The translations under genes were made by a program, and so were the position numbers. DNA of 64,000 nt from Actinomadura madurae. GTDB taxonomy: Bacteria > Actinomycetota > Actinomycetes > Streptosporangiales > Streptosporangiaceae. The notes beneath the pieces are model-generated. The model worked only from the letters and a program-made list of their open reading frames with translations. It was not told where the DNA came from and did no database searches. The stretch's first letter is position 1; every line of letters begins with the position of its first letter. Below are positions 16,118-24,234 of this stretch, piece by piece. The stretch covers positions 62,001-126,000 of the forward strand of contig NZ_FOVH01000003.1 in NCBI RefSeq assembly GCF_900115095.1. The letters run 5' to 3'.

Positions 16118-17419
16118 ATGGACCACGCGCTCGTCAAGCGCCTCCGCCAGGAGGTCGGCGACCGGCTCGCGCAGCAGCGCCGGCTGGACGCCGCGAACGG
16201 CCTGCCGCCGATGACCGGGGAGGACGAGCGGCAGTTCGCCCGCGCGCTGATCGGCCAGGTGCTGGAGGAGTTCGCCCGCGGCGAGATCACCTCCGGGCGG
16301 CGCCCGCCGAACGCCGAAGAGGAAGAGGCGCTCGCCGCCGGGGTCCACGCGGCGCTGTTCGGCGTCGGCCGGCTCCAGCCGCTGCTGGAGGACCCCGAGA
16401 TCGAGAACATCGACGTCAACGGCTGCGACCGGGTGTTCATCGGGTACGCCGACGGCCGCGAGGTGATGGGCGAGCCGGTCGCCGAGAGCGACGAGGAGCT
16501 GGTCGAGCTGATCCAGATCCTCGCCGCCTACAGCGGGCTGTCGTCGCGCCCGTTCGACACCGCGAACCCGCAGCTCGACCTCCGGCTTCCGGACGGCTCG
16601 CGGCTCTCGGCCGTGATGGACGTGACCGTCCGCCCCGCGCTGTCGATCCGGCGCGCCCGCCTCGGCAAGGTGTTCCTCGCCGACCTGGTCGGCAACGGGA
16701 CGTTCAGCCAGGAGGTCGGGCAGTTCTTCCACGCCGCCGTGCACGCCCGCAAGAACATCATGATCGCCGGGGCCACGAACGCCGGGAAGACGACGCTGCT
16801 GCGCGCGGTCGCCAACGAGATCCCGCCGTACGAGCGGCTCATCACCGTCGAGCGCGCCCTGGAACTCGGCCTCGACGCGTTCCCGGAGCTGCACCCGAAC
16901 TGCATCGCGTTCGAGCAGCGGCTGCCGAACTCCGAGGGGCAGGGCGCGATCTCGATGGCCGAGCTGGTCCGCCGGTCGCTGCGCATGAACCCCTCCCGGG
17001 TGATCGTCGGCGAGGTGCTCGGCGACGAGATCGTCACGATGCTGAACGCGATGACGCAGGGCAACGACGGGTCGCTGTCGACGATCCACGCGAACTCGTC
17101 GGTGGAGGTCTTCAACCGCGTCGCGACCTACGCGATCCAGTCGGTGGAGCGGCTGCCGGTCGAGGCGACCCACATGCTCATCGCGGGCGCGATCGACTTC
17201 GTCGTGTTCATCGAGAAGCGCAACGACTACGCCTCCGGCGGGCGGCTGCGCCGCTACGTGTCCAGCGTCCGGGAGGTCACCGGCGTCGACGGACGGGTCC
17301 TGTCGTCGGAGGTGTTCGCGCTCGGGCCGAACGGGTACGCCGTCCCGTCCGCGCCGATCGCGTGCGCCGCCGACCTCGCCGAGCACGGCTACGACCCGGC
17401 CGCCGGGGGTGCCTGGTGA
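16118..17419 (+). CDS. tadA: CpaF/TadA-type secretion ATPase
   Basis: Hexameric type II/IV secretion ATPase of 433 aa that powers pilus assembly. The Walker A is GATNAGKTTLL near residue 225, a Walker B-like V-I-V-G-E-V-L-G-D-E follows, and the histidine box S-T-I-H-A-N-S is present. The N-terminal domain (about 1-200) carries the usual linker to the catalytic part. Length and order match the family. The gene is immediately downstream of the CpaE-like gene and 19 bp before tadB; the product is the motor for the pilins encoded further down. Confidence 0.95.
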   Translation: MDHALVKRLRQEVGDRLAQQRRLDAANGLPPMTGEDERQFARALIGQVLEEFARGEITSGRRPPNAEEEEALAAGVHAALFGVGRLQPLLEDPEIENIDVNGCDRVFIGYADGREVMGEPVAESDEELVELIQILAAYSGLSSRPFDTANPQLDLRLPDGSRLSAVMDVTVRPALSIRRARLGKVFLADLVGNGTFSQEVGQFFHAAVHARKNIMIAGATNAGKTTLLRAVANEIPPYERLITVERALELGLDAFPELHPNCIAFEQRLPNSEGQGAISMAELVRRSLRMNPSRVIVGEVLGDEIVTMLNAMTQGNDGSLSTIHANSSVEVFNRVATYAIQSVERLPVEATHMLIAGAIDFVVFIEKRNDYASGGRLRRYVSSVREVTGVDGRVLSSEVFALGPNGYAVPSAPIACAADLAEHGYDPAAGGAW

Positions 17420-17438
17420 CCGGCCGGGGAGGTGCGTG

Positions 17439-18431
17439 ATGTACGCGCCGGACGTGCTCCTCGCCGTCGTCGCGGGCGCCGTCGCCGGCGGCGGGCTCCT
17501 GCTGCTGGCCGTCGCGCTGCGCGGGCTGCCGCCGCGGACCGGGCCCGCCCGGGGGCGCAGCCGCGAGGACCTCGTCCGCACCCTGACCACCCGCACCGCC
17601 GTCGCCGTCATCGCCGGCGTGCTCGTGCTGATCGTGACGCGCTGGCCCATCGCGGCCGCCGGGACGGGTGCGCTCGTGCTCGCCTGGAACGGCCTCGCGG
17701 GCGGCGCCGCCGAGGAGCGCCGGGGCATGGCGCGGCTTGAGGCCCTCGCCGGCTGGACCGAGTCGCTGCGCGACACCATCGCGGGCGCCGTCGGCCTCGA
17801 ACAGGCCATCCCCGCCTCGCAGCGCGCCGCCGCGCCCGCCCTGCAGCAGCCGCTGCGCAACCTCGTCGACCGGCTGCACACCCGCGTCCCGATGCCGGAG
17901 GCGCTGCGCCGGTTCGCGGACGACCTCGACGACCCGTCCGCCGACCTGGTCATCGCGGCGCTGATCCTGAACGCCAAGCTCCGCGGCCCCGGCCTGCGCG
18001 ACATGCTGAGCGCGCTCGCGACCTCGGCCCGCGCCGAGCTGGACATGCGGCGCCGCGTGGAGGCCGACCGGCGCGCGACCCGCCGCAGCGTCCGGATCGT
18101 CGTCGCCGTCTCCGTCGGGACGGCCCTCGCCCTCGCGGTGTTCAACCACTCCTACGTCGAGCCGTACGACGACTTCCTCGGGCAGCTCGTCCTGTGCGTC
18201 GTCGTCGCCCTGTACGGGGCCGCGTTCCTGTGGCTGCGGCGGCTGTCGCGGTACGAGCTGCCGGGACGGTTCCTCAGCGAGCCGCGCCGGACCGCCCAGC
18301 CCGGCGTGCCGGGCGAGGTGCCGAGCACGGTCGCCGGCTGGCAGGGCGGGGACGCCCGGCGGCAGGGCCCGCAGGAGCTTCCGCTGCGCGGCCGGCACAC
18401 CACGGACGCGGGCGGGGGTGGCGCCTCGTGA
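17439..18431 (+). CDS. tadB: TadB-like Tad pilus membrane protein
   Basis: Protein of 330 aa. Membrane helices are predicted at about 6-24, 47-64, 67-77 and two near the C terminus (around 225-245 and 255-268), flanking the cytoplasmic T2SSF domain typical of TadB. It forms the inner-membrane platform for the ATPase together with TadC. ATG at 17439 was chosen because GGGGAGGTG lies just upstream; the same frame is open 30 bp earlier. Its stop overlaps the start of tadC by 4 bp (GTGA). The tail (about 290-330) is disordered and Pro/Gly-rich. Confidence 0.9.
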   Translation: MYAPDVLLAVVAGAVAGGGLLLLAVALRGLPPRTGPARGRSREDLVRTLTTRTAVAVIAGVLVLIVTRWPIAAAGTGALVLAWNGLAGGAAEERRGMARLEALAGWTESLRDTIAGAVGLEQAIPASQRAAAPALQQPLRNLVDRLHTRVPMPEALRRFADDLDDPSADLVIAALILNAKLRGPGLRDMLSALATSARAELDMRRRVEADRRATRRSVRIVVAVSVGTALALAVFNHSYVEPYDDFLGQLVLCVVVALYGAAFLWLRRLSRYELPGRFLSEPRRTAQPGVPGEVPSTVAGWQGGDARRQGPQELPLRGRHTTDAGGGGAS

Positions 18432-19345
18432 ACGGTGCGATGATCGCGGGCGCCGTCGTCGGGCTCGGCCTGTACGTGCTGGTCCGGGCGCTGTTCCCGT
18501 CCCGTCCCGGCCTCGCCGCCCGGATGGCCGCGCTCGACGCCGCCCGCCGCCGCGACCTGGAGGAGCAGCAGGCGAGCCGGCTCTCCCCGACCCTGGACCG
18601 GGTCGGCGGGACGCGCGCCCGGCTCGGGCGGGAGCTGGCGCGGTTCTGCGAGGCGCGCGGCTGGAAGCTGCGGTCCGTCCGCGCCGACCTCGCGATCACC
18701 GGGCGGTCGCTGGAGGCGTTCCTCGCGACGAAGTTCCTGCTGCCCGCCGCCGCGCTGCTGTTCATCCCGCTGATCGTCGCCTACTTCACGCTGCTCGGGC
18801 TCGGCTCGTCCGTCGCCGTCCCCGCCTGGATCTGCGTGCTGTTCGCCGCGCTGTTCTTCTTCTTCCCCGACATGCAGCTCCGGCAGGAGGCGCAGGCCCG
18901 CCGGCAGGACTTCCGGCACGTCGTCGGCGCCTTCCTCGACCTCGTCTCGATGAACCTCGCCGGCGGGCGCGGCGTCCCCGAGGCGCTGATGACCGCGTCC
19001 AACGTCGGCGAGGGCTGGGCCATGCACCGCATCCGGGACGCGCTGTCCAACGCCCGGATCACCGGCCAGACGCCCTGGCAGTCGCTCGGCCGGCTCGGCG
19101 AGGAACTGGACATCGCCGAGCTGCGCGACCTCGCCGGGGCGCTCGCGCTCGTCTCCGACGACGGCGCGCAGGTCCGCAAGTCGCTCGCCGCGCGGGCCGC
19201 GTCCATGCGCAGCCGCGAGCTGTCGGAGCTGGAGGGCAAGGCCGGCGAGCGCTCCCAGTCGATGCTCATCGCGCAGCTGTTCCTGTGCGCCGGATTCCTG
19301 ATCTTCCTCGCCTACCCGGCACTGATGCGGGTGCTCGCCTCATGA
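18428..19345 (+). CDS. tadC: TadC-like Tad pilus membrane protein
   Basis: Protein of 305 aa with an N-terminal membrane helix, paired helices at about 100-120 and 122-142, and a C-terminal helix, around a T2SSF domain. The GTG start overlaps the tadB stop (GTGA), a sign of translational coupling. TadB and TadC together form the platform that couples the TadA motor to pilin polymerisation. Confidence 0.9.
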   Translation: MNGAMIAGAVVGLGLYVLVRALFPSRPGLAARMAALDAARRRDLEEQQASRLSPTLDRVGGTRARLGRELARFCEARGWKLRSVRADLAITGRSLEAFLATKFLLPAAALLFIPLIVAYFTLLGLGSSVAVPAWICVLFAALFFFFPDMQLRQEAQARRQDFRHVVGAFLDLVSMNLAGGRGVPEALMTASNVGEGWAMHRIRDALSNARITGQTPWQSLGRLGEELDIAELRDLAGALALVSDDGAQVRKSLAARAASMRSRELSELEGKAGERSQSMLIAQLFLCAGFLIFLAYPALMRVLAS

Positions 19346-19391
19346 CGTCCCCTACTAGGCCCGCCCCGTCCGTCCCCCTGGAGGAGCCACG

Positions 19392-19613
19392 ATGAATCCG
19401 CTCAATCCCCTGCACGACCCGGCGGTCGTCTACCTGCGCGCCCTCGTCGGCGACCGGCTGGCCCGGCTGCGGGCCGAGGACGAGCGCAGCCGGGGCGCGT
19501 CCGCGATCGAATGGGCGATCATCACCGCGATCCTCGCCCTGATCGCCATCACGATCGGCGCGGTCATCCAGAAGAAGATCCAGGACAAGGCCAACAGCAT
19601 CAACACGGGCTGA
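19392..19613 (+). CDS. flp: Flp-type major pilin
   Basis: Prepilin of 73 aa. A long charged leader (about residues 1-34) ends with S-R-G, after which the mature part begins A-S-A-I-E-W, with glutamate at +5 and a hydrophobic helix ending near residue 60, exactly the type IVb pilin plan. A GGAGG ribosome site lies 7 nt upstream of the ATG. The short interval to the pseudopilin gene contains a stem-loop (19656-19677) that may set pilin output above that of the downstream genes. Confidence 0.9.
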   Translation: MNPLNPLHDPAVVYLRALVGDRLARLRAEDERSRGASAIEWAIITAILALIAITIGAVIQKKIQDKANSINTG

Positions 19614-19618
19614 GCGCC

Positions 19619-20113
19619 ATGCGGCCCGGAAGACCCGGCATCTCCGCGTGTCGCCTGTGGGGGGACGACCCCCCACACCCCCCGAAAGAACATGAGGGCG
19701 GGGATGCGGGTGCGTCGTCGATGGAGTGGGCACTGCTCACTCCGATCCTCATCCTGCTGATGCTCGTCGTCGTGCAGTTCGCGATGGTGTTCCACGCCCG
19801 GCACGTCGCGCTCGCGGCGGCGCAGTCCGGCGCCCGCGTCGCGCGCACCTCCCCGGTCGGCGGCGGCTGGGAGGGCGCCGCGACGGCGAAGGCGTCCGGC
19901 AGCGTCCAGGAGATCGGCCCCGACCTGCTGAGCGGGCTCCAGGTCAGGGCGGGCGAGGAGAACGACGAACGCTGGGTCGAGGTCAGCGGCGAGGCGGTGC
20001 GGGTCGTCCCGTTCCTGACGTTCCACGTGTCGCAGCGCTCCCAGGGGCCGATCGAGTGCTTCCGCCCCGACGTGGGCGCGGGCACCGCCTGCCAGCGCGG
20101 GGCGGGGCCGTGA
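19619..20113 (+). CDS. TadE-like pseudopilin 1
   Basis: Protein of 164 aa. A-G followed by A-S-S-M-E-W-A-L-L gives the type IVb cleavage pattern with glutamate at +5, then a hydrophobic helix (about residues 38-55) and an extracellular domain with two cysteines (C149, C159). TadE-type pseudopilins help to initiate or cap the pilus. The ATG at 19619 gives a leader of about 30 residues that is not protein-like, with stem-loop 19656-19677 inside it; an ATG at 19722 lies too close to the cleavage site, so the start is uncertain. Confidence 0.75.
   Translation: MRPGRPGISACRLWGDDPPHPPKEHEGGDAGASSMEWALLTPILILLMLVVVQFAMVFHARHVALAAAQSGARVARTSPVGGGWEGAATAKASGSVQEIGPDLLSGLQVRAGEENDERWVEVSGEAVRVVPFLTFHVSQRSQGPIECFRPDVGAGTACQRGAGP
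19656..19677 (+). terminator. strong stem-loop between flp and tadE
   Basis: TGTGGGGGG (19656-19664), loop ACGA, and CCCCCCACA (19669-19677) form a perfect 9-bp hairpin, 43 bp after the pilin stop. It may act as a partial terminator or mRNA-stabilising 3' end for the pilin transcript. It lies inside the annotated leader of the next gene, so the effect on translation is also possible. Confidence 0.5.
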
Positions 20114-20544
20114 CCGAAAAGGACCGCGGGTCGATGTCCCTGGAGATGGTGCTGGTCACGCCCATCTTCGTCGCGTTCCTTCTCTTCCTCGCCGGCGCCG
20201 GGCGGATGGTGGACGCCAAGAGCCAGGTGGACGGCGCCGCCCGGGACGCCGCCCGCGCCGCGTCCATCGCGCGCAGCGCCCCGTCCGCGCAGAGCCTCGC
20301 CGCCGACACCGCCGCCGCCGGGATGCGCGGCACCGAATGGTGCACGGGCGGTCCGAGCGTCCAGACCGACGTGTCCGCCTGGGGGCCCGGCGGGCGCGTC
20401 GGGGTGACCATCACCTGCGACGTCGACCTCGGCGACCTCGCGTTCATCGGGCTGCCCGGCAGCAAGCGGCTCCAGGGCCACGCGGTCGCCCCCGTCGACA
20501 CCTTCAGCTACCGCGGGACGGACGGCCCGGAGGGCGCGCCGTGA
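20110..20544 (+). CDS. TadE-like pseudopilin 2
   Basis: Protein of 144 aa. The start K-D-R-G then S-M-S-L-E has glutamate at +5 of a type IVb cleavage site, followed by a hydrophobic helix. The remainder is a small periplasmic-type domain with cysteines at about 79 and 103. The GTG start overlaps the previous stop by 4 bp (GTGA) and the end is 4 bp past the next GTG, so three pseudopilins are translated in a coupled run. Confidence 0.8.
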   Translation: MTEKDRGSMSLEMVLVTPIFVAFLLFLAGAGRMVDAKSQVDGAARDAARAASIARSAPSAQSLAADTAAAGMRGTEWCTGGPSVQTDVSAWGPGGRVGVTITCDVDLGDLAFIGLPGSKRLQGHAVAPVDTFSYRGTDGPEGAP

Positions 20545-21002
20545 CCGGGCACCGCCGGCTCAGCCGGGCCCGCCCGCACAGCCGGGACCGCGGCACGATC
20601 GCGATGTACACGGTGCTGTTCACCCCGATCGTCCTCCTGCTCGCCGGGCTGCTCGTGGACGGCGGCCTCGCCATCCACGCGCGGCAGCGCGCCGCCGACG
20701 TGGCCGAGCAGGCGGCGCGGGCCGGGGCGAACCAGATCGACACCGATGCCCTGCGCGAGACCGGCCGGCCCGTCCTCGACCCGGGCCGGGCACGTGCGGC
20801 GGCGTGCGACCTGCTCGCGTCCTCCGGCGAGCGGGTCACCGCGGCGCAGTGCGACGCCGACGAGCAGGCGGTCGCCGTCACCGTGCGGATCAGCGTGCGG
20901 CCGCAGCTCCTCGGGATCATCCCGGGCTTCGGCGACTTCCAGATGACCTCCAGCGCGACCGCCCGTCCCGTCACGGGCGGACCGGGAGGAATCGGCCCGT
21001 GA
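20541..21002 (+). CDS. TadG-like pseudopilin/assembly protein
   Basis: Protein of 153 aa beginning R-D-R-G then T-I-A-M-Y, so the +5 glutamate of type IVb prepilins is replaced by tyrosine. A hydrophobic helix (about 20-40) and an A-I-H-A-R-Q-R-A-A-D-V-A-E-Q-A-A-R-A-G-A-N helix match the TadG/Flp-assembly N-terminal plan. It may stay uncleaved and membrane-anchored. The GTG overlaps the previous gene's stop by 4 bp. Confidence 0.75.
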   Translation: MTGHRRLSRARPHSRDRGTIAMYTVLFTPIVLLLAGLLVDGGLAIHARQRAADVAEQAARAGANQIDTDALRETGRPVLDPGRARAAACDLLASSGERVTAAQCDADEQAVAVTVRISVRPQLLGIIPGFGDFQMTSSATARPVTGGPGGIGP

Positions 21003-21066
21003 GACTCGGCGAGATCAGATCTACGATGAAGGCGACGTCCGGGGACCGGAGAACGGCAGGGGCGCG

Positions 21067-24000
21067 ATGGTGACGCGGCAGGGGCAGAGGACGCCAGTCC
21101 GGGTGAGAGGGCGCCGCAGCGCGGGCGACGTCATGGCCGGCATCGGAGCGCTCGTCGCGCTCGCCGCGCTGATGGCCGGCGTCCCGTTCGCGCTGATCAC
21201 GCTCTTCGGCTCGCCGCTGCCCGACCAGGTGCCGTCGGCGTCCGACCTCACGCACCGGGTCGGGCCGGGCTCGCTGATCGCGATCCTCGTCGCGCTGGTG
21301 TGGCTGGCCTGGCTCCAGCTCGCGGCGTGCGTGGCGGTCGAGGTGTACGCGGGCGTCCGCGGCGTCGGGGTGCCCGCCCGGGTGCCGCTCGCCGGCGGGA
21401 CGCAGTCGCTCGTGCACCGGCTCGTCGTCGCCGCCCTGCTGCTGTTCACCGCCACCACCGCGATCATGCCGGCGTTCTCCGGCGGCGGGCTCTCGCAGCG
21501 GCAGCCGGCCGTGCAGATGCAGCCGCAGGCGCAGACGTTCCACCGGGTCCCGGACGCGCCGGAGCGGCCCGCCGCCGCCGAGCGGCTCGCCGAGGAGCTC
21601 ACCGCGGACCCGGCGGAGAAGTCCGCGACCACCAAGATCTACCGGGTGCAGCCGCCGGAGGGCCGGCATCACGAGAGCCTCTGGGAGATCGCCGAGAAGT
21701 GCCTCGGCGAGGGACGCCGCTACAAGGAGATCTACTCCCTCAACAAGGGCCACATCCAGCCGGACGGGACGCGCCTGACGATCGCGAGCCTGATCCGCCC
21801 CGGCTGGATCCTGGAGATGCCCGCCGACGCCAAGGGCGCGAAGGTCATCCCGAAGAAGGACCTCGACGACTACTTCCGGTACGGGCACGCCGTCCCCGAC
21901 CGGCCGGAGACGCCGAAGCCGCCCGAGAAGCCGGCGCGGCCCGCGCCGCCGACGGCGCAGCCGACCCAGCCGCCCGCCTCGCAGGCCCCGCCGGCCACGC
22001 CGAAGCCCCCGGAGTCGCAGCCCCCGGCATCGCAGCCTCCCGCGTCGGAACCGCCCGCGTCGGAACCGCCCGCGTCGGAACCGCCCGCGTCGCAACCCCC
22101 TGCCTCGCAGCCGCCCGCCTCCCAGGCGCCGCCCGCCACGTCCCAGCCGCCGGCGTCGCCGACCCCGGCGCCGCAGCCGAGCGAGCCGCGGAACCAGGAG
22201 GCGCCGCACCCGCCCGTGCACGGCGGGACGGAGGGCCCGTCCGGCGAGATGGGCGGCGAGGCCGGCAGCGGTGGCGCCGAGGTGCCGGGGAAGGGCTCCC
22301 CGCAGTACGAGGAGACCGGTGGCGCGCTCGACCTCGGCTGGCCGCGGGGCCTCGCCGCGGCGTCGCTGCTCGCCGCCGGGCTGCTCGCCGTGCTCGGCCG
22401 GCGCCGCCGCACCCAGATGTGGCACCGCGCGTTCGGGCACATGGCCGTCCGGCCGGAGGGCGAGGCGGCCGAGGCCGAGCGGGCGCTGCGGATCGGCGCC
22501 GACGACGACGCGGCGAGGCTGCTCGACCTCGGGCTGCGGCACATGTCGAAGTCCATGGCGGCGGGCGGCCGGGCCATGCCGACCGTCTACGGCGTGCACC
22601 TCGGGCGGCTGCGGGACGGGCACGGCAGCCTCGACCTGTGGATCGCGCCCGCCGACCGGAACCCGCCCGCGCCCTGGCAGGCCTTCGACGACGGCCAGGT
22701 GTGGCGGCTGAACGGCGACGCGCTGCCCGCGCTGGAGGCGTCCGACCTCGCCGACGTCCTCGCCCCCTACCCGGGCCTCGTCTCGATCGGCACGAACGAC
22801 AACGGCCGCATCCTCGTCGACCTGGAGGCGGCGCACGGCCTGATCGCGCTGCGCGGGCCCGAGGACGTCCGCCGCGCGGTGCTCTCCGCGGTCGCGCTCG
22901 AACTGGCCACCAACCGCTGGTCCGACCACATGCGGATCACGCTCGTCGGGTTCGACGGCGAGCTCGGCGAGGGCCTCGCGGAGATCGCCCCGGACCGGAT
23001 CCGGTCCGTGCCGACGCTCGCCGACGCGCTGCCCGAGCTGGAGGGGCGCAGCGAGGAGGTGCGGCAGGCGCTCGCCGCGTCCGGCGTCGACTCGGTGCTC
23101 ACCGGACGCTGCCGCGGCGTGTTCGGCGAGGCCTGGATGCCGCACTACCTGATCATGGCGGACCGGCCCGCGGAGGCCGAGGCGGACCGGCTCGTCGCGC
23201 TCGCCCGCACCGGCACCCGGATGGCCGCGGGCTACCTCGTCCCCGGCGACGTGCAGGGCGCCACCTGGACGTGGGACGTCGACGGCGCCGGGCGGCTCCA
23301 GGCCGGGGTGCTCGGCTTCGACGTCGACGCGCAACTCGTCCGCGACGACGACTACCGCGGCGTGTTCGAGCTGTTCCGCACGGCCGGCCGGCAGGAGTCC
23401 GTCGAGCTCCCCGGCCTGGCCGGCGGGGAGGAGCCGCCGACCGCGCAGCAGTCCTCGGCCGAGGTCCGGCTGCTCGGCCCGATCGAGGTCGAGGCGCCCG
23501 GACCGATGGACGAGGGCCGCCGCGAGCTGTGCACCGAGGTGCTGGTGTTCCTCGCGGCGCACCCGGAGGGCGTCCACCCGACCGTGCTGTCCGGCGCGAT
23601 CTGGCCGCGCGGCGTGAGCGCCGGCGTCCGCGACGCGACGGTGGCGCGCGTGTCGGACTGGCTCGGCCGGGACGCGCGGGGCCGCCCGAACCTGTACCAC
23701 GACGAGCGCGGCCGGATCCGGCTCGGCTCCGAGGTGCGGGTCGACCTGAACGTGTTCCGCTGGCTCGTGTGGCGGTCGGCGGCCGAGCCCGCGTCCGAGA
23801 CCGCCTACATGGCCTACGCGCTGGACCTCGTCCGCGGCCCGCTCCTCGCGGGCCGGCCGCGCGGCCGGTACGCCTGGCTCGCCGACCACGACCTGGAGTA
23901 CGAGGCGCCCGCCCGCGTCATCGACGTGGCGCACCGGCTCGTCGTGCTCCGGCTCGACGAGGGCGACGCGCGCGGCGCGGTGAGCGCGGCGCGCGCCGGG

Positions 24001-24207
24001 CTGCGGCTCGCCCCCGAGGACGAGGGCCTGTGGCGCGACCTGCTCCGCGCCACCCATGCGACCGGCGACGTCGCCCAGGTCCAGGTGGTCGTGGACGAGC
24101 TGCGCGGCCGTGTCGCCCGCGACCCGCTGCTGGACCGGCTCCAGCCCGAGACCGAGGCGCTCATGGAGGAACTGCTGCCCGAGTGGCACCATGTCGGCTC
24201 GCGCTAG
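21067..24207 (+). CDS. large LysM-BTAD membrane protein at the end of the Tad locus
   Basis: Protein of 1046 aa. Three hydrophobic helices lie in the first 140 residues, followed by a LysM-like domain at about 195-255 (R-V-Q-P-P-E-G-R-H-H-E-S-L-W-E-I-A) that could bind peptidoglycan. A Pro/Ala/Ser linker (about 275-395) contains seven consecutive PPAS-type units. A fourth membrane helix near residue 430 puts the C-terminal part back in the cytoplasm, where the last 250 residues form a bacterial transcriptional activator-type (BTAD/SARP) helical domain with TPR-like repeats. The protein looks like a wall-to-cytoplasm sensor; I know the LysM-BTAD pairing near Tad loci in actinomycetes, but not its function. 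Confidence 0.82.
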   Translation: MVTRQGQRTPVRVRGRRSAGDVMAGIGALVALAALMAGVPFALITLFGSPLPDQVPSASDLTHRVGPGSLIAILVALVWLAWLQLAACVAVEVYAGVRGVGVPARVPLAGGTQSLVHRLVVAALLLFTATTAIMPAFSGGGLSQRQPAVQMQPQAQTFHRVPDAPERPAAAERLAEELTADPAEKSATTKIYRVQPPEGRHHESLWEIAEKCLGEGRRYKEIYSLNKGHIQPDGTRLTIASLIRPGWILEMPADAKGAKVIPKKDLDDYFRYGHAVPDRPETPKPPEKPARPAPPTAQPTQPPASQAPPATPKPPESQPPASQPPASEPPASEPPASEPPASQPPASQPPASQAPPATSQPPASPTPAPQPSEPRNQEAPHPPVHGGTEGPSGEMGGEAGSGGAEVPGKGSPQYEETGGALDLGWPRGLAAASLLAAGLLAVLGRRRRTQMWHRAFGHMAVRPEGEAAEAERALRIGADDDAARLLDLGLRHMSKSMAAGGRAMPTVYGVHLGRLRDGHGSLDLWIAPADRNPPAPWQAFDDGQVWRLNGDALPALEASDLADVLAPYPGLVSIGTNDNGRILVDLEAAHGLIALRGPEDVRRAVLSAVALELATNRWSDHMRITLVGFDGELGEGLAEIAPDRIRSVPTLADALPELEGRSEEVRQALAASGVDSVLTGRCRGVFGEAWMPHYLIMADRPAEAEADRLVALARTGTRMAAGYLVPGDVQGATWTWDVDGAGRLQAGVLGFDVDAQLVRDDDYRGVFELFRTAGRQESVELPGLAGGEEPPTAQQSSAEVRLLGPIEVEAPGPMDEGRRELCTEVLVFLAAHPEGVHPTVLSGAIWPRGVSAGVRDATVARVSDWLGRDARGRPNLYHDERGRIRLGSEVRVDLNVFRWLVWRSAAEPASETAYMAYALDLVRGPLLAGRPRGRYAWLADHDLEYEAPARVIDVAHRLVVLRLDEGDARGAVSAARAGLRLAPEDEGLWRDLLRATHATGDVAQVQVVVDELRGRVARDPLLDRLQPETEALMEELLPEWHHVGSR
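22018..22122. repeat. 15-bp coding tandem repeat ([E/Q]PPAS)x7
   Basis: Seven consecutive 15-bp units encode Q/E-P-P-A-S in the LysM-BTAD protein. Three central units (22048-22092) are identical (GAACCGCCCGCGTCG) and the outer ones diverge. Identical units at the centre suggest recent expansion, so strain-to-strain length variation of the linker is likely. Confidence 0.9.
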
Positions 24208-24234
24208 CCGGCTCGCGCTGGGCGCCGGAGCGCG

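Noticed and set aside
22018..22122. Tandem repeats that might be a CRISPR array
   Set aside because: The units are 15-bp, in frame in a coding region and have no spacers.
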